Assembly: GCF_022012305.1 (NCBI RefSeq)
Contig: NZ_JAKLTM010000001.1
Location: 186,001-250,000, forward strand
DNA from: Ramlibacter paludis
Lineage (GTDB): Bacteria > Pseudomonadota > Gammaproteobacteria > Burkholderiales > Burkholderiaceae_C
DNA length: 64,000 nucleotides
Reading direction: 5' to 3'
Position numbers and translations under genes: made by a program
The notes under the pieces: generated by a model
Told to the model about the DNA's origin: nothing
The model's database searches: none
What the model saw: only the letters and a program-made list of their open reading frames with translations
Shown here: positions 24,526-35,663 of the stretch, in pieces
Layout: every line of letters starts with the position of its first letter
Position numbering within the stretch: position 1 is the first letter of the stretch

Positions 24526-25688
24526 TTAGGGCAGCGGGGTCCACTTCTGGTTGCTGCGGCTCGACGCCAGCACGGCCCCGATGAAATGCACGCCGCGGGC
24601 GCCGTCCTCGACGCCCGGGTAATCGGCCTCCAGCGGATCCGCGGCCACGCCGGCGCCATGCGCGCGGATCGCCGCAGCCACGCCGAGGTAGACGTTGGCA
24701 AAGGCTTCGATGAAGCCTTCCGGATGTCCGGGCGGGATGCGCCCCGCGCGCAGCGCCGCCGGGTGCAGCCAGGGTGCACCGCGCGTCAGCACGCGCATCG
24801 GGCCTTCGCCGGGAAAGTGCGTCAGGCGGTTCGGCTCTTCCTGCCACCACTCGATCGAGCCGAGCGTGCCCGACACGCGCAGCCGGAATCCGTTCTCGAG
24901 CCCGGTGTTGACCTGCGAAGCCACCAGCACGCCGCGCGCGCCGCCTTCGAAGCGCAGCAGCATGCTCGCGTCGTCGTCGACGGTGCGGCCCGGCACGAAG
25001 GCGGCGAGGTCCGCGCACAGGCTTTCGAGCTTCAGGCCGGTGACGGTCGCGACCAGGTTCTCGGCATGCGAGCCGATGTCGCCGACCGCGCCGGCGCCGC
25101 CGCTTTGCGCCGGGTCGCTGCGCCAGGCGGCCTGCTTGTTGCCTTCGGCTTCCAGCTTCGTCGCCAGCCAGCCCTGGTTGTATTCGACGACGACCTTGCG
25201 GATCGCTCCCAGCTCGCCGGCACGCACCATCGCGCGCGCCTGGCGCACCATCGGGTAGCCGGTGTAGTTGTAGGTGACGCCGAAGACGGTGCCCTGCTTG
25301 CGCACCGCGGCCACGAGTTCTTCGGCCTGCGCCCCCGTGTGCACCAGCGGCTTGTCGCAGACGACGTGGAAGCCGGCATCGACGAAGGCCTGGGCCACCG
25401 GGAAGTGCACGTGATTCGGCGTGACGATGCACACCACGTCGATGCGTTCATCGGGGCGGCGCTTCAGTTCGTCGGCCAGCAGCGACTGCCAGTCGCCGTG
25501 GTTGCGGTCGTCGCGCAGACCGAGCTCGCGGCCGGAGGCGAGCGCCTTCTCGCGCGTGGACGACAAGGCGCCCGCGACCAGCTCGTACTGCCCGTCCAGC
25601 GCCATCGCCTTGCGGTGCACGGCGCCGATGAAGGCGCCCTGCCCGCCGCCGACCATGGCGTAGCGCAGCTTGCGCGCGGCTCCTGCGG

Positions 25689-25692
<4 letters not shown>
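24526..25692 (-). CDS. Gfo/Idh/MocA family sugar dehydrogenase
   Basis: 388 residues from GTG 25692, which overlaps the preceding stop by 4 bp (GTGA). The N-terminal Rossmann fold has [14 protein letters not shown], and CDKPLVHT holds the EKP-equivalent catalytic Lys (here DKP), about residue 115. [10 protein letters not shown] contains the conserved GxHxxD-like active-site stretch. The C-terminal alpha/beta domain follows. Such enzymes oxidise or reduce sugars and inositols with NAD(P). Its partner TIM-barrel isomerase is translationally coupled upstream, a pairing seen in inositol, 3-keto-sugar and rare-hexose pathways. The substrate is unknown. Confidence 0.9.
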
Positions 25693-26699
<1,007 letters not shown>

Positions 26700-26701
26700 G
26701 G

Positions 26702-27673
26702 TCAGAACGGCGAGTTCGGGAAGTAGAAGTCCTTCGCGTTCTGCTTCGTGATCAGCACCGAGGGCACGATGTTGTTCGCGGGCAGCTTCGCGCCCTTCAG
26801 GCGCGCTTCGCCGGTCATCTTGATGGCGTCGTACATGAACTTGGGCGAGTAGGACACGTTGGCCTGGATCAGCGGGTCGCTGCCGTCCATCAGCGTCTTG
26901 ATCGCGCCCTTGGCGCCGGCGCCGCCGAACACCAGCTTGATGTCCTTGCGCTTGGCCTGCTCGATCGCCTTCAGCACGCCCACGGCCATGTCGTCGTCGG
27001 CGGCCCAGATCGCGTCGATGTGCTTGAAGCGCGTCAGGTAGTCCTGCGTGACCTTGAAGGCGTCGTCGCGGTTCCAGTTGCCGTGCTTGGCGTCCAGCAG
27101 CTTGATGCCGGGATAGTTCTTCATCACGGCGTTGAACGCGTCCATGCGCTCGTTGTCCAGCGTGGTCGGGATGCCGCGCAGCGCGACGATCTCGCCCTTG
27201 CCGTTCAGCGCCTTGGCGATGTATTCGGCCGGGATCTTGCCGAAGGCGGTGTTGTCGCCGGAGACGTAGGCGTCCTGCGCGCTCGGGTCGGTGAGGCCGC
27301 GGTCGACCACGGTGACGTAGATGCCCTTGGCCTTGACCTGTGCCACCGGCTTGGTGAGCGCCGCCGATTCGAAGGGGAACACGACCAGCGAGGTGATCTT
27401 GTTGACCGTCACCAGGTCCTGCAGCTGGTTGGCCTGCTCGGAGGCGTTGGCCGCCGTCTTCACGATCACCTGGATGTTGGGGTTGGCCTTCTCCAGGTCC
27501 TTCTTGGCTTCGTTCGCCCAGTACACGGCGCCGGCCATGAAGCTGTGGGTGGCCGCGGGCATGGACACGCCCAGCACCTCCTTCTTGGCCTGCGCCAGGG
27601 CGGCGGGCGCCACCGTCAGCATCGCTGCCATCGCCGCGGCGCCCAGCGCCAGCCTGCGGGTGAATTTCGTCAT
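26702..27673 (-). CDS. Ribose-type sugar ABC transporter, periplasmic binding protein
   Basis: 323 residues from ATG 27673 with AAGGAGA upstream. The Sec signal peptide ends APAALAQA. The mature part is a type I periplasmic sugar-binding protein (Peripla_BP_4): [16 protein letters not shown], the [10 protein letters not shown] strand, [10 protein letters not shown], and [17 protein letters not shown] in the second lobe. The RbsB/XylF-like fold suggests a pentose, hexose or polyol ligand. It follows the permease gene by 62 bp and, being abundant, may have its own strong translation signal. It captures the sugar for the ATPase/permease encoded upstream. Confidence 0.93.
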   Translation of the reverse strand: MTKFTRRLALGAAAMAAMLTVAPAALAQAKKEVLGVSMPAATHSFMAGAVYWANEAKKDLEKANPNIQVIVKTAANASEQANQLQDLVTVNKITSLVVFPFESAALTKPVAQVKAKGIYVTVVDRGLTDPSAQDAYVSGDNTAFGKIPAEYIAKALNGKGEIVALRGIPTTLDNERMDAFNAVMKNYPGIKLLDAKHGNWNRDDAFKVTQDYLTRFKHIDAIWAADDDMAVGVLKAIEQAKRKDIKLVFGGAGAKGAIKTLMDGSDPLIQANVSYSPKFMYDAIKMTGEARLKGAKLPANNIVPSVLITKQNAKDFYFPNSPF

Positions 27674-27735
27674 GGTTGTCTCCTTGGGGTTGCGTAAGAA
27701 GCGGCCTTGCGGCTGCGGTGGAAAAACACGGTCCT

Positions 27736-28734
27736 TCATCGCCGCCCTCGCTGCAGGAAGGCGACGACGATGATCACGAAACCCTGCACCGCCGCATTCA
27801 GGTAGACGCTGATGATGCTGGTGAGGTTGAGGATGTTGTTGATGACCGAAAGCAGGATCGCGCCCACCACGGTGCCGGCGATGCTGCCGCTGCCGCCCTT
27901 GAGCGCCGTGCCGCCGACGATGACGGCCGCGATCGCCTCCAGCTCCCACAGCAGGCCGGTGGTGGGCGAGGCCGAGCCCAGGCGCGGCACGTAGAGCAGC
28001 GTGGCGATGCCCACGCACAGCCCGAGCAGCATGTAGGTGAAGATCTTCACCTGGTCGACCGACACGGCGGCATAGCGCGCGACCTGTTCGTTGGAGCCGA
28101 TCGCCTGCACGTAGCGTCCGTAGGCCGTGCGATTCAGGATGAAGCCGCCGGCCAGCGCCACGAGGGCGAAGACCCACACCGGGAAGGGCACGCCCAGCAG
28201 GCTGCCGTAGTAGACCGGCGCGTAGACGTCCGCCAGCGCGTTGTCGAGCGTGATCGCGCCGCCGTTGGCGAAGTAGGTGAGGTAGGCGCGGAAGATCCCC
28301 AGCGTGCCCAGGGTGACGATGAAGGGCTCGATGCGGCCCTTGGTGATCAGCAGCCCATGCGCCAGCCCGAATGCGGCGCCCAGCACCAGCGCCAGCAGCA
28401 TGCCGATGGCCACCACCAGCGCGGGCGACGCAATGGTGCCCGCCGCGTGGTTCATCACCAGGATCACGCAGCCGGCGATCAGCGCCGCCATCGAACCGAC
28501 CGACAGGTCGATGCCGCCGCTGATGATCACGAAGCACATGCCCACCGCGATGATCCCGATGAAGGCGGTGCGGGTCAGCACGTTCAGCGTGTTGTCCAGG
28601 GTGGCGAATTCGGCGTTCAGCAGCGTGCCGGCGATGCACAGCAGCACCAGTCCCGCCACCGGGCCGAAGCCGTGCAGCTTGCCCCACAGGGCGGCGGCGC
28701 GCGCCGGGCGCGATTCAACGGGTTCCGGTGGCAT
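27736..28734 (-). CDS. Ribose-type sugar ABC transporter, permease
   Basis: 332 residues with about 8-10 membrane helices. Typical RbsC-family stretches are [22 protein letters not shown] (seen as [13 protein letters not shown], about residue 70), [22 protein letters not shown] and [15 protein letters not shown], then [16 protein letters not shown] near the end, which forms the coupling helix. It is the membrane channel of the importer. The start overlaps the ATPase stop by 20 bp, so their translation is coupled. Only one permease gene is present, as expected for a homodimeric RbsC pore. Confidence 0.94.
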   Translation of the reverse strand: MPPEPVESRPARAAALWGKLHGFGPVAGLVLLCIAGTLLNAEFATLDNTLNVLTRTAFIGIIAVGMCFVIISGGIDLSVGSMAALIAGCVILVMNHAAGTIASPALVVAIGMLLALVLGAAFGLAHGLLITKGRIEPFIVTLGTLGIFRAYLTYFANGGAITLDNALADVYAPVYYGSLLGVPFPVWVFALVALAGGFILNRTAYGRYVQAIGSNEQVARYAAVSVDQVKIFTYMLLGLCVGIATLLYVPRLGSASPTTGLLWELEAIAAVIVGGTALKGGSGSIAGTVVGAILLSVINNILNLTSIISVYLNAAVQGFVIIVVAFLQRGRR

Positions 28735-30199
28735 GGGCGATGAGTTCCTCTTCGGTCAGGTGCTCGTCCTGCAGGGTGGCGGTCAGGCGGCCGCCGCGCA
28801 TCACGGCCACGCGGTGGCACAGGCCGATCAGTTCGACCAGCTCCGACGAGATCACGACGACGGCCTGGCCCTCGCGCGCCAGGCGCTGCACCAGGAAGTA
28901 GATGTCCCGCTTGGCGCCGACGTCGACGCCGCGCGTGGGCTCGTCCAGCACCACGACGCGCGGCTTCGGCTGCAACACCTTGGCCAGCGCCAGCTTCTGC
29001 TGGTTGCCGCCGGAGAGCGACGAGGCCCTGGACCGCAGGTTGCCGGTGCGGATGCCGAAGACTTGCACGGCTTCGGCCAGCGCCGCTTCTTCCTTCTGCG
29101 GCGACAGCACCGGCGCGGCGTATTCGCGCAGGTTCATCAGGGTCAGGTTCTCGCGCAGGCCGAAGTCGACGTGCAGGCCCTTGCCCTTGCGGTCTTCGCT
29201 GAGGTAGGTGATGCCTTCGTTGGCTGCATCGCGCGGATTGCGCAAGTGCACGACCTTGCCTGCTACGGCCACTTCGCCGGCGCTGGAGGCGCGCAGACCC
29301 AGCAGGCCTTCGAACAATTCGGTGCGGCCGGCGCCGACCAGGCCGGCGAAGCCGAGGATCTCGCCCGGACGCACCTCGAAGCTCACGTCCTGCGCCCAGC
29401 CGGGCACGCTGAAGCCGCGCACCTGCAGCATGGGTTGCGCGGCGGGCGCGGGCTCCTTGGCGGGGAACAGGTCGGAGATCTCGCGCCCCACCATCAGGTT
29501 GGCCATGGCGTGGCGCGTGAGTTCGGCCGTCGGCCGCCGCGTGACGAACTGGCCGTCGCGCATCACGATCACCTCGTCGGTCACCTTCTCCACTTCGTCC
29601 AGCTTGTGCGAGATGTAGACCAGGGTCACGCCATCGGCCTTCAGCTGCGCCATCAGCGCGAACAGGCGCTGGGTTTCGCCGGGCGTCAGCGTCGCCGTCG
29701 GTTCGTCCATGACCAGGAGCCTGGCCTTGCGCGCCAGGGCCTTCGCGATCTCGACCAGCTGCTTCTCGGCGACGATCAGCTGCCGCACGCGGGTGTCGGG
29801 GCTGGCAACGAGGCCCACCTGCTTCAGCACGTCCTCGGTCGCCTTGCGCATCGCGTCGTCGTCGAGCAGCCAGCCGCGGTTCTTCTCGTGGCCCAGGAAG
29901 ATGTTCTGCGCGATGGTCAGGTCTTCCGCCAGGTTGAACTCCTGGTGGATCAGCACGATGCCTTGCGCTTCCGCCTCGCGCGAGCTGCGGAAGCGTTGCG
30001 GCTGGCCGTTCACCAGCACCTGGCCGCTGGTGGCTTCGAGGTAGCCCGCCAGGATCTTCATCAGCGTCGACTTGCCGGCGCCGTTCTCGCCGAGGAGGCC
30101 CGTGACCTTGCCCGGCGCGATCGCGAAGCTCACGCCATGCAGCACCTGCACCGGACCGAAGTTGCGCGTGAGGTCCTTGAACTCGATGCCCAGGCTCAT
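28715..30199 (-). CDS. Ribose-type sugar ABC transporter, double ATPase
   Basis: 494 residues, the usual length of RbsA/MglA proteins with two fused nucleotide-binding domains. Domain 1 has Walker [10 protein letters not shown] (38-46), and [11 protein letters not shown] as Walker B. Domain 2 starts near residue 250, has the degenerate [10 protein letters not shown]-loop typical of this class, the signature LSGGNQQK and [14 protein letters not shown]. It powers import of the unknown sugar. ATG 30199 overlaps the stop of the ROK regulator (ATGA), so regulator and transporter form one transcription unit. Confidence 0.95.
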   Translation of the reverse strand: MSLGIEFKDLTRNFGPVQVLHGVSFAIAPGKVTGLLGENGAGKSTLMKILAGYLEATSGQVLVNGQPQRFRSSREAEAQGIVLIHQEFNLAEDLTIAQNIFLGHEKNRGWLLDDDAMRKATEDVLKQVGLVASPDTRVRQLIVAEKQLVEIAKALARKARLLVMDEPTATLTPGETQRLFALMAQLKADGVTLVYISHKLDEVEKVTDEVIVMRDGQFVTRRPTAELTRHAMANLMVGREISDLFPAKEPAPAAQPMLQVRGFSVPGWAQDVSFEVRPGEILGFAGLVGAGRTELFEGLLGLRASSAGEVAVAGKVVHLRNPRDAANEGITYLSEDRKGKGLHVDFGLRENLTLMNLREYAAPVLSPQKEEAALAEAVQVFGIRTGNLRSRASSLSGGNQQKLALAKVLQPKPRVVVLDEPTRGVDVGAKRDIYFLVQRLAREGQAVVVISSELVELIGLCHRVAVMRGGRLTATLQDEHLTEEELIAHATGTR

Positions 30200-31398
30200 G
30201 GCCGCGCTCCATGCAGCTTGAGCGACTCCTGCATCGCCAGCGCGCCGGCGCCGACGATGCCGGCCTGGCCGCCCAGCGGCGTGTACTGGATCTCGAGGTG
30301 CCGCGTCGAGAGCGCCAGCGAGCGGTGATAGACGCTTTGCCGCACCGAGGCCAGGAACAGCGGGCCGATCTGCGTGACGCCGCCGCCGATGAACACGTGC
30401 GAGGGATTGAAGAAGTTCACCACCGAGGCGAGCATCTGGCCGATCAGGCTGCCGGCCTTCTGGATGATCGCGTTGGCGGCGGCATCGCCGTTGCGGCTGG
30501 CCTGGCCGACGTCGACTGCGGTGAGCTTGCCGTTCGCGCGCAGGATCTCCGCCAGCGCGGGGCTTTCGCCGGCTTCGGCGGCGGCGGTGGCCAGGCGCGT
30601 GATGGCCGGCGCCGCCGCCATCGCCTCGACGCAGCCGAAGTTGCCGCAGTGGCAGCGCGGCCCGGCCTGATCGACGCAGATGTGGCCGACGTCGCCCGCG
30701 GAGCCGTTGGCCCCGCGGTAGACCTCGCCGTGGCAGACGATGCCGCAGCCGATGCCGGTGCCGACCTTGATCACCATGAAGTTCTGCAGCCCGCGCTGCA
30801 ACCGCCACAGTTCGCCCAGCGCCATCAGGTTGACGTCGTTGTCGACGAACACCGGCGCGGCAAAGGCCTCGCCCAGGTAGTCGCGGATGGAGAAGCTGTC
30901 CCACTCGGGCATCAGCGGCGGGTTGACCAGCTGCGCGCTGGCGAAGTCCACCGGGCCCGGCACGCCCATGCCGACGCCGATCACCTTCCTGGCCGACAGG
31001 CCGCATTGCGCCAGCAGCTCGCGCATCACGTCGCGCACGCGCGCCAGCACGACGCCGGGGCCGGCGCGCACGTCGGCGTCTTCGGAGTGGCGTGCCAGCA
31101 CGGTGAGGTCGGGCCGCATCACGGCCACGTCGAGGCTGGTGGCGCCGAGGTCGACGCCGATCACGGCGCCCAGGCCTTGCGCGAGTTGCAGTGTTTCGGG
31201 GCGGCGGCCGCCGGAAGAGGCTTGCAGGCCGGTCTCTTCGAGCAGGCCTTGTTCGATCAGGCCGGCAGCCAGCGCGTTGGCCTTGCTCTTGGAGCACTCG
31301 AGGCGGTCGGCGAGCGCATTGCGGGAACTGCCCAGCGACCAGAACACGGTCTGGAGCACGTCCATCTCGGCGGCCGAAAGCTGGTCCCAGCGGGTCAC
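30196..31398 (-). CDS. ROK-family transcriptional repressor
   Basis: 400 residues from GTG 31398, preceded by AGGAGA. The N-terminal winged helix (residues about 5-75, NALADRLECSKSKANALAAGL) is followed by a ROK sugar-binding domain with VIGVDLGATSLDVAV and a complete zinc motif CHCGNFGCVE (about 255-264). This is the NagC/XylR/Mlc layout. It probably represses its own operon until the sugar, or its phosphate, is bound. It is the first gene of the operon, so autoregulation is likely. The intact zinc motif contrasts with the altered one in the operon's ROK kinase. Confidence 0.92.
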   Translation of the reverse strand: MTRWDQLSAAEMDVLQTVFWSLGSSRNALADRLECSKSKANALAAGLIEQGLLEETGLQASSGGRRPETLQLAQGLGAVIGVDLGATSLDVAVMRPDLTVLARHSEDADVRAGPGVVLARVRDVMRELLAQCGLSARKVIGVGMGVPGPVDFASAQLVNPPLMPEWDSFSIRDYLGEAFAAPVFVDNDVNLMALGELWRLQRGLQNFMVIKVGTGIGCGIVCHGEVYRGANGSAGDVGHICVDQAGPRCHCGNFGCVEAMAAAPAITRLATAAAEAGESPALAEILRANGKLTAVDVGQASRNGDAAANAIIQKAGSLIGQMLASVVNFFNPSHVFIGGGVTQIGPLFLASVRQSVYHRSLALSTRHLEIQYTPLGGQAGIVGAGALAMQESLKLHGARP

Positions 31399-31493
31399 GC
31401 TGTTGTCTCCTGTTGTGGTTCGGATGCTAGGAGGGCCACTTTAGCCGGGCAAGCGCGATCTTCGGCCAAATCGTGGCCGAAGTGATACGGACC

Positions 31494-31521
31494 TGTCATC
31501 CCCGGCTAGCCCCGGGATCCA
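31494..31521. repeat. Single-hairpin copy of the palindromic repeat
   Basis: TGTCATCCCCGG, a short loop, then CCCCGGGATCCA: one arm pair of the repeat family with a single mismatch in the stem. It lies between the start of the ROK regulator (upstream region) and the end of the MidA-type gene. Only one hairpin is present, so this is a half element. Confidence 0.6.
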
Positions 31522-31544
31522 GTCCAGTTACCGACCCAGCTGCC

Positions 31545-32630
31545 TCACAACCGCGCCGTGCGGTCGCCGTTGCGGAAGCCCACCGCGTCCCAGAACGGCC
31601 CGCGATGGAAGGCCATCACCTTGAAGATCTCCCCCATCTCGTGCTCGGTGATCAGCCGCTGCGCCGCCGTCCGCTCGGCCAGCGACGCATGTTCCAGCTT
31701 CTGCACCAGTCCGCAGTTGATGAGGAAATGCGCCTGGGTCGTGTAACCGAGCACCGGCAGCCCGGCCTCCTGCGCCGCCAGCGCGATGCCCGTGAAGTCG
31801 ACGTGGGCGGTGATGTCCTTCTCGCCAGGCGATGCCAGCGGATCGGGATCGGCCAGGTGGCCGCGGTGGCACATCACCGTGCCGGTGCTGCGTTGCGGGT
31901 GGTAGTACTCGGCCTCGGGAAAGCCGTAGTCGAGGAAGAACGCGGCGCCCTGCTGCAGGCGGTCCGCCATGGTCCGCATGAAGGCCTGCGCCTGCGGATG
32001 GATCTCGGTCAGGTAGTCGTGCGTGCCCTCGATCTCGATCGGCGGGCGCAGGTCCGTGGGCTGGTCGACCCAAGCGATGCCAGGTCCGACACCGCGCTCG
32101 TACCAGGCGCCGTCCTTGCGCACCAGCAGCTTCACCGGCATCGCATCCAGCACCTCGTTGCCCACGACGACGCCGGCCATCTTCTGCGGCAATTCGCTCA
32201 CCCACTGCACACGCGCGCCCCACTTCGCGAGCGCCTGCTGCTGCCGCTCCCGCAGGCTCGCCGAGAGTTCGACGATGGTGTAGCGGCGGATCCTCTTGCC
32301 CAGCGTGTCCAGCAGCTGCATGGCCAAGGCGCCCGAGCCCGCGCCGAATTCGAAGACTTCGCGCGTCCCCGTCTGCTCGAGCGCTTCCTCGACCTGCACC
32401 GCCAGCGTCGCGCCGAACAGCGGCGTCATCTCCGGTGCCGTCACGAAGTCGCTGCCCGAAGCCGGCATGGCGCCGAACTTGCGCGAGGTGTTCGCGTAAT
32501 AGCCGAGGCCGGGCGCATACAGCGCCAGCGCCATGTAGCGGTCGAAGGGCAGCCAGCCACCCGCACGTTCCACCTGCTGCGCGACCAGCTTCGCCAGCGC
32601 GCTCGTTACACTCGATGCATCTTGGTCCAC
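31545..32630 (-). CDS. SAM-dependent methyltransferase, MidA/NDUFAF7 family
   Basis: 361 residues if GTG 32630 is the start. Upstream residues would read into the divergent folM gene, and GTG leaves only 17 bp between them. The family start PFDRYMALALYAPGLGYY (about residue 24-41) is clear. The SAM motif is FEFGAGSGALAMQLL, and GNEVLDAMPV and FFLDYGFPEAEYYHPQR follow. The mitochondrial relative NDUFAF7 symmetrically dimethylates an arginine of complex I subunit NDUFS2, but the bacterial target is not established. The neighbouring pterin genes do not suggest a target. Confidence 0.88.
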   Translation of the reverse strand: MDQDASSVTSALAKLVAQQVERAGGWLPFDRYMALALYAPGLGYYANTSRKFGAMPASGSDFVTAPEMTPLFGATLAVQVEEALEQTGTREVFEFGAGSGALAMQLLDTLGKRIRRYTIVELSASLRERQQQALAKWGARVQWVSELPQKMAGVVVGNEVLDAMPVKLLVRKDGAWYERGVGPGIAWVDQPTDLRPPIEIEGTHDYLTEIHPQAQAFMRTMADRLQQGAAFFLDYGFPEAEYYHPQRSTGTVMCHRGHLADPDPLASPGEKDITAHVDFTGIALAAQEAGLPVLGYTTQAHFLINCGLVQKLEHASLAERTAAQRLITEHEMGEIFKVMAFHRGPFWDAVGFRNGDRTARL

Positions 32631-32647
32631 TGCGCGATTGTCCGCGA

Positions 32648-33397
32648 ATGAACGCAGCTCCCGTCCGCACCGTGCTCGTGACCGGCGCCGCCAAGCGGCT
32701 GGGCCGGGCGATCGCGCTTGAACTGGCGCGGGCCGGCTGGCGCGTGGCGGTGCACCATCGCGGCAGCGATGCGGCCCAGACCGTCGCCGACTGCGGTCCG
32801 CAGGCGAAGGCCTTCCAGGCGGACCTGTCCCAGGAGGCACAGGTGCGCACCCTGTTCGCCGCGGTGGTGCAGCACTACGGCACGGTGGATGCGGTGGTGA
32901 ACAGCGCGTCCTTGTTCGAGCACGACAACGCCCAGAGCTTCGCCGCCGCTTCACTGGCGAAGCACATGGCCACCAATGCCGCCGCCCCGGTGCTGCTTGC
33001 GCAAGCGCTGCACGAACACGTGGCTGCACGCAATGGCGAAGGCGCGGTCGTCAACCTGCTGGACCAGAAGCTGTGGAACCCGAATCCGGATTTCTTCAGC
33101 TACACGCTGTCGAAGGCCGCACTGGAGTCGGCCACGACGCTGCTCGCGCAGGCGCTTGCGCCGCAATTGCGCGTGGTCGGTGTCGCGCCCGGGCTCACGC
33201 TGACGAGTCACCTGTTGTCGCAGGAGAAGTTCGAGCAGCTGCACAAACTGTCGCCCTTGGGCCGCTCTTCCACGCCCGAGGACGTCGCAGGCGCCGTGCG
33301 CTTCGCGCTGGAAAATCGCTCGATCACCGGCACAACCTTGCTGGTGGACGGGGGACAGCACCTCATGAAATTCGAACGCGACTTCTCGCTCATGTGA
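32648..33397 (+). CDS. folM: Pteridine reductase-like SDR (FolM/PTR1 type)
   Basis: 249 residues. The cofactor motif TGAAKRLG (12-19) follows the TGX3RXG pattern that marks PTR1/FolM pteridine reductases and favours NADPH. The catalytic set is Asp139, Tyr152 and Lys156. Asp replaces the usual SDR Ser, as in PTR1. Downstream are the VAPGLTLTS and TGTTLLVDGGQ stretches. FolM reduces dihydromonapterin or dihydrofolate to the tetrahydro forms. It is followed 5 bp later by folB, an enzyme of the same pterin pathway, which strongly supports the assignment. A general SDR role remains possible. Confidence 0.8.
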   Translation: MNAAPVRTVLVTGAAKRLGRAIALELARAGWRVAVHHRGSDAAQTVADCGPQAKAFQADLSQEAQVRTLFAAVVQHYGTVDAVVNSASLFEHDNAQSFAAASLAKHMATNAAAPVLLAQALHEHVAARNGEGAVVNLLDQKLWNPNPDFFSYTLSKAALESATTLLAQALAPQLRVVGVAPGLTLTSHLLSQEKFEQLHKLSPLGRSSTPEDVAGAVRFALENRSITGTTLLVDGGQHLMKFERDFSLM

Positions 33398-33402
33398 TCA
33401 AA

Positions 33403-33771
33403 ATGACCAAGGCCGGCACCCAGATCCTCACCCTCGAAGGCCTGCGCTTCGACGCCAACCTCGGCATCCTCGACCACGAGAAGACCGCGCCGCAGCCGAT
33501 CCTGGTCGACGCGGAACTGAACCTGGGGACGCAGCCCCTGCTGCCCTCCGACGACGACATCACGCACGTCCTCGACTACCGCAAGGTGCGCAAGATCATC
33601 ATCGACGAGTGCACGGCCACGCACGTGAACCTGCTGGAATCGATGATCGGCAAGCTGGCCCACCGGCTGATGCAGCTGCCCGGCGTGCTGGGGGTGCGGG
33701 TGCGCATCGTCAAGCTGGAAATCTTCGAGGACTGCGAAGTCGCCATCCGCGTCGAAACCGGCCAGTGGTGA
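33403..33771 (+). CDS. folB: Dihydroneopterin aldolase
   Basis: 122 residues, normal length. It cleaves 7,8-dihydroneopterin to 6-hydroxymethyl-dihydropterin and glycolaldehyde in folate synthesis, and can epimerise to monapterin. Family features are LEGLRFDANLGILDHEK (about 10-26), with the substrate Glu, and a later NLLESMIGKLAHRLMQ stretch corresponding to the active-site helix. The catalytic Lys may be Lys106 in VRIVKLEIFED. A GTG at 33394, overlapping the folM stop, is an alternative start giving three more residues. It forms an operon with folM. Other folate genes are not adjacent. Confidence 0.9.
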   Translation: MTKAGTQILTLEGLRFDANLGILDHEKTAPQPILVDAELNLGTQPLLPSDDDITHVLDYRKVRKIIIDECTATHVNLLESMIGKLAHRLMQLPGVLGVRVRIVKLEIFEDCEVAIRVETGQW

Positions 33772-33779
33772 ATCGGGCA

Positions 33780-33795
33780 TGGGACCTTGGTCCCA
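33780..33795 (+). terminator. Short hairpin after folM-folB
   Basis: TGGGACC-TT-GGTCCCA is a perfect 7-bp inverted repeat beginning 9 bp after the folB stop. The following bases are CAGAAAAGCCC, not a T-run, so it is at best a weak terminator or a processing/stability hairpin. Confidence 0.3.
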
Positions 33796-33830
33796 CAGAA
33801 AAGCCCGCCCACCCTGACCAGAATGCGCGC

Positions 33831-33998
33831 ATGAAGCGCGTCTTCGCCCTCCTGGCCCTGCTTGCCCTGTGCGCCTGCACCGCCACTTTCACCCCCGGCA
33901 GCACCAGCTTCGTGCGAACCATCGACGCGCCCGACAGCTGGATGGGCAATTTCTACAGCGGCTCCGGCCCCATGGGCGCCTCCGGCGGCGGGCCCTGA
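33831..33998 (+). CDS. Small lipoprotein, 55 residues
   Basis: The signal peptide [16 protein letters not shown] gives a lipobox-like LCAC, with the lipidated Cys at residue 14 or 16. Only about 40 mature residues follow and they end in a Gly/Ser-rich tail [13 protein letters not shown] recognise no family. The short gap to ttcA (37 bp) and the absence of a strong ribosome site leave some doubt, but the signal peptide is convincing. It may be an entericidin-like or structural envelope peptide, which is only a guess from size. Confidence 0.55.
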   Translation: MKRVFALLALLALCACTATFTPGSTSFVRTIDAPDSWMGNFYSGSGPMGASGGGP

Positions 33999-34035
33999 AC
34001 GGCGCGTTCCGGGCCGGGGTGAGAAAATACGGCCC

Positions 34036-34956
34036 ATGAGCGCCGTCTGGATAGAAAACGATCCCATCCCCCTCTCCGCCGATCGCAAGATCGAGCGCGA
34101 GAACCACAAGCTGGAAAAGCGCCTGTGCCGCCTTGTGGGCCAGGCGATCGGCGACTACGGGATGATCGCCGAGGGCGACAAGGTCATGGTCTGCCTCTCC
34201 GGCGGCAAGGACAGCTACGCGATGCTGGACGTGCTGCTCAAGCTGCAGAAGCGCGCGCCGGTGAACTTCGAGCTGGTCGCCGTCAACCTCGACCAGAAGC
34301 AGCCCGGCTTCCCCGAGCACGTGCTGCCGGAATACCTGAAGGCGCTGGGCGTGCCCTTCCACATCGAGGAGCAGGACACCTACTCCATCGTCAAGGACAA
34401 GATCCCCGAGGGCAAGACGCTGTGCAGCCTGTGCAGCCGCCTGCGCCGCGGCATCCTGTACCGCGTGGCCGACGAACTCGGCGCCACCAAGATCGCGCTG
34501 GGGCACCACCGCGACGACATGCTGCAGACGCTGTTCCTCAACATGTTCTTCGGCGGCAAGCTCAAGGGCATGCCGCCCAAGCTGGTGAGCGACGACGGCA
34601 AGCACGTGGTGATCCGCCCGCTGGCCTATGTGTCCGAGAAGGACCTGGTGCGCTGGGCCGAGGTGCAGGCCTTCCCCCTCATCCCCTGCACCTTGTGCGG
34701 CAGCCAGGAGAACCTGCAGCGCAAGCAGGTGGGCGCGATGCTCAAGGAGTGGGACAAGAAGTTCCCCGGGCGCCTCGACAACATGCTGCACGCCTTGCAG
34801 AACGTGGTGCCCTCGCACCTGGCCGATGGAACGTTGCACGACTTCAAGGGTCTGACCGCCGACGGCGTGCCGAGCCCGGACGGCGACAAGGCCTTCGACC
34901 ACGAGGAATTCCCCGTGGCCCCGCAGCTGCCCGGCCTGCAGGTCATCAAGCTCTGA
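34036..34956 (+). CDS. ttcA: tRNA 2-thiocytidine biosynthesis protein TtcA
   Basis: 306 residues. It thiolates C32 in some tRNAs, using ATP and an iron-sulfur cluster. The PP-loop is SGGKDS (about 55-60) and the conserved CSLCSR (CxxC, about 133-138) plus CTLCGS (CxxC, about 221-226) provide the cluster and sulfur-transfer cysteines. [21 protein letters not shown], seen as [10 protein letters not shown] and LNMFFGGKL, is also typical. Length agrees with the E. coli protein (311). It stands between two small lipoprotein genes and appears to be transcribed alone. Confidence 0.96.
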   Translation: MSAVWIENDPIPLSADRKIERENHKLEKRLCRLVGQAIGDYGMIAEGDKVMVCLSGGKDSYAMLDVLLKLQKRAPVNFELVAVNLDQKQPGFPEHVLPEYLKALGVPFHIEEQDTYSIVKDKIPEGKTLCSLCSRLRRGILYRVADELGATKIALGHHRDDMLQTLFLNMFFGGKLKGMPPKLVSDDGKHVVIRPLAYVSEKDLVRWAEVQAFPLIPCTLCGSQENLQRKQVGAMLKEWDKKFPGRLDNMLHALQNVVPSHLADGTLHDFKGLTADGVPSPDGDKAFDHEEFPVAPQLPGLQVIKL

Positions 34957-34990
34957 GGCACCGGCGCCTCGCACTCAGGAAGGACATCTG

Positions 34991-35605
34991 ATGCGTTGCC
35001 TGACCACTCCCCTCACCGCCGCCCTCCTGGCGGTTGTCGTCCTGTCCGGCTGCGCCACCGGCTACACGCTGGACAACACCGTCCTCACCTTCTCCCAGCT
35101 GGCCGCCCCGCCCGCCCAGGCGGGCTATCGCTTCGAGCGCCTGCCTTCGCAACTGGCCGCGGGGCCGATGCAGGTCGCGCTGGAACAGACCGCCGAGCCG
35201 GCCTTGTCCAAGGCCGGGTTGCGGCGGGACGACACCTCGCCGCGTTATTCCGTGCAGGTCAGCGCGCGCGAGGAAGAAGTGCTCTCGCCTTTCGCCGACC
35301 CGTGGAGCTACCGCGGCGGCTGGGGTTGGGGCTGGGGCGGCGGATACGCCGGCCGCGGGATCGGCGTCGGCATCGGCAGTTCGATGTACCCGTCGCGGTT
35401 CGAGCAGCTGTGGTTCCGGCGCGAGGTGAGCGTGGTGCTGCGCGACCTGGGCACGCAGCAGGTCGTGTACGAGACGCGCGCCCTCAACGACGGCCCCTGG
35501 AGCGACGCCCGCGTGGTGTTCCCGCTCATGTTCGAGGCGGCCATGCAGGGCTTCCCCAATCCGCCGCCGGGGCCGCGCCGCGTCGACATCCACGTCGGCG
35601 GCTGA
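34991..35605 (+). CDS. DUF4136 lipoprotein
   Basis: 204 residues. The signal peptide ends VVVLSGC, a good lipobox with Cys at residue 20. The mature domain begins ATGYTLDNTVLTFSQLAAPP and continues YRFERLPSQ, which fits the DUF4136 family. A Gly/Trp-rich loop GGWGWGWGGGYAGRGIGVGI lies near residues 114-133. The function is unknown; family members are outer-membrane-associated lipoproteins. ATG 34991 is preceded by AGGAAGGACATCTG. A run of seven T follows the stop (35621-35627) without a clear stem. Confidence 0.82.
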   Translation: MRCLTTPLTAALLAVVVLSGCATGYTLDNTVLTFSQLAAPPAQAGYRFERLPSQLAAGPMQVALEQTAEPALSKAGLRRDDTSPRYSVQVSAREEEVLSPFADPWSYRGGWGWGWGGGYAGRGIGVGIGSSMYPSRFEQLWFRREVSVVLRDLGTQQVVYETRALNDGPWSDARVVFPLMFEAAMQGFPNPPPGPRRVDIHVGG

Positions 35606-35663
35606 GAACACAAGTTATCTTTTTTTGCGGCAGGACGCAGGCCACTCCATACAATGGGCGGTT

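Noticed and set aside
24321-24779. 152-codon version of the DUF2905 gene
   Set aside because: The first 88 codons are antisense-like, Arg/Trp/Pro-rich sequence overlapping the dehydrogenase. ATG 24515 gives the standard 64-residue family length.
35606-35663. T-run of seven after the DUF4136 gene as a Rho-independent terminator
   Set aside because: No stable GC-rich stem precedes the T-run, so it does not meet the form of an intrinsic terminator.
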